Shown piece by piece: positions 63,314-64,000 of a DNA stretch of 64,000 nucleotides (positions within the stretch are counted from its first letter, which is position 1; each line of letters begins with the position of its first letter). The position numbers and the translations under genes are program-made. The stretch spans positions 186,001 through 250,000 of the forward strand of contig JODX01000002.1 in NCBI GenBank assembly GCA_000719105.1, read 5' to 3'. This DNA is from Streptomyces sclerotialus (GTDB lineage: Bacteria; Actinomycetota; Actinomycetes; Streptomycetales; Streptomycetaceae). The notes beneath the pieces are model-generated. The model was not told where the DNA came from and made no database searches. It saw nothing but the letters and a program-made list of their open reading frames with translations.

Positions 63314-64000
63314 TCAGCCCTTGGCCTTCCCTCGCAGCGCACGCGCCCGGCGCGCGAGGCGGCGCACGGTCGCGTTGCGCGGGATGAAGGCGAGCTGGGA
63401 GGGGACGGCGCCGGGCAGGGCCAGCGACGTGAGGCGGCGGCGCTTGAAGTAGCGCCAGGTGTGCGGGGACAGATGCCGGGAGAGGTAGCTCTCCGCCGCG
63501 CCCCGCAGGCCCGGGAGGACCCTGGGCTGCATGGCGTACCCCACGGCCTTGAGCAGCCCGGCCAGGTCGTCCACCCGCTCCCGCCCGGGCATCGTCCACC
63601 CGGTGACCGCCGTCTGGTCCGCCAGATCGGGCAGCAGCGCGTCGGCGATGGTGACCGGCACCCGGTCGCCGTTCTGGTAGGGTGCGAGCCGGTCCAGCAG
63701 CAGATCGGTGCCGACCCGTGCGACGGGCAGGCCGTACAGGCCGGCCGCTGTGAGCAGCGCGGTGGAGAAGCAGCCGACGACGAGCGCGGGCCGCAGCCGC
63801 AGATACGCGACCTCGGCGAGGACGGGCCGGTCCGGCACGGTGAGCTCGGCGCCGAGCGCGGCCGCCTCCTCCTCCAGCCGCCGTGACCAGCGCGGAGGCG
63901 CCAGGGGATGCGGCTGGAAGACCAGCCTGCGGTGCCCGAGGGCCACGGCGCCGCGCACCATGCTCAGGTGCAGGTCCTCCTCCTCGGCGCCGGTGAGGAC
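63314..64000 (-). CDS. polysialyltransferase-like protein, C-terminal part
   Basis: Open at the right edge; 228 residues visible. LVFQPHPLAPPRWS, GCFSTALLTAAGLYGLPVARVGTDLLLDRLAPYQNGDRVPVTIADALLPD and HTWRYFKRRRLTSLALPG are clearly homologous to the neighbouring gene's matching parts (KPHPSAP, GCFSTALMTAAAFYGIPVARVG, YFKRRRLTSLRLPG). A convergent duplicate. Confidence 0.85.
   Translation of the reverse strand, partial: VLTGAEEEDLHLSMVRGAVALGHRRLVFQPHPLAPPRWSRRLEEEAAALGAELTVPDRPVLAEVAYLRLRPALVVGCFSTALLTAAGLYGLPVARVGTDLLLDRLAPYQNGDRVPVTIADALLPDLADQTAVTGWTMPGRERVDDLAGLLKAVGYAMQPRVLPGLRGAAESYLSRHLSPHTWRYFKRRRLTSLALPGAVPSQLAFIPRNATVRRLARRARALRGKAKG

Overview
The window looks like a core-chromosome segment of a Streptomyces species. 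The DNA is very GC-rich with strong third-codon GC bias. Starts are often GTG or TTG behind purine-rich ribosome binding sites, and genes often overlap by a few bases. From memory, the order purN-purH, folD, mdh, glyA, trpS, sdhCDAB matches the S. coelicolor stretch around SCO4813 to SCO4880. No transposase, integrase, CRISPR array, tRNA or rRNA was seen.

Layout. 0-9.5 kb: divergent partial gene, purN-purH, an RDD membrane protein, folD with a DUF3017 gene, an XRE/DUF2690 regulator, mdh and a small conserved hypothetical. 9.6-13.9 kb: a four-gene overlapping minus-strand operon (two AhpD-like proteins, a PEP mutase-like enzyme, a MarR-GNAT fusion) divergent from a MocR regulator. 14-25 kb: lipoprotein plus glutathionylspermidine-synthase-like ATP-grasp enzyme, glyA behind a ZTP riboswitch, trpS, a 2'-5' RNA ligase-like protein, a propeller-like lipoprotein, a BrkB protein, a D-Ala-D-Ala carboxypeptidase, an SCO4848-type membrane protein and a metallophosphoesterase.

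25-37.7 kb is the accessory-flavoured part. It has an anti-sigma-type ATPase, a Uma2 nuclease gene and a decayed copy of it, a TetR/DCC/membrane operon with two operators, a MoxR-VWA pair, two TM2 genes flanking DUF2752, a MerR regulator, and an XRE-DUF397-ATPase trio whose ATPase is frameshifted. 37.7-41.2 kb is the succinate dehydrogenase operon. 41.4-46.6 kb holds an OHCU decarboxylase, a GH20 hexosaminidase and several small unknown genes.

46.6-54.2 kb is a cell-envelope and sigma-factor island: a large secreted PGRP/FG-GAP amidase, two paralogous ECF sigma genes each followed by a partner gene, and an L,D-transpeptidase. A promoter-like element (TGTGAC, 19 nt, CAGTAA or similar) recurs around these genes, and one copy may drive a short RNA. 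54.4-64 kb has a B12-domain-less methylmalonyl-CoA-mutase-like subunit, a LysE exporter, an FAD monooxygenase with a divergent TetR and paired operators, and glycosyltransferase / polysialyltransferase-like genes that probably build a cell-wall or capsular glycopolymer; the last runs off the window.
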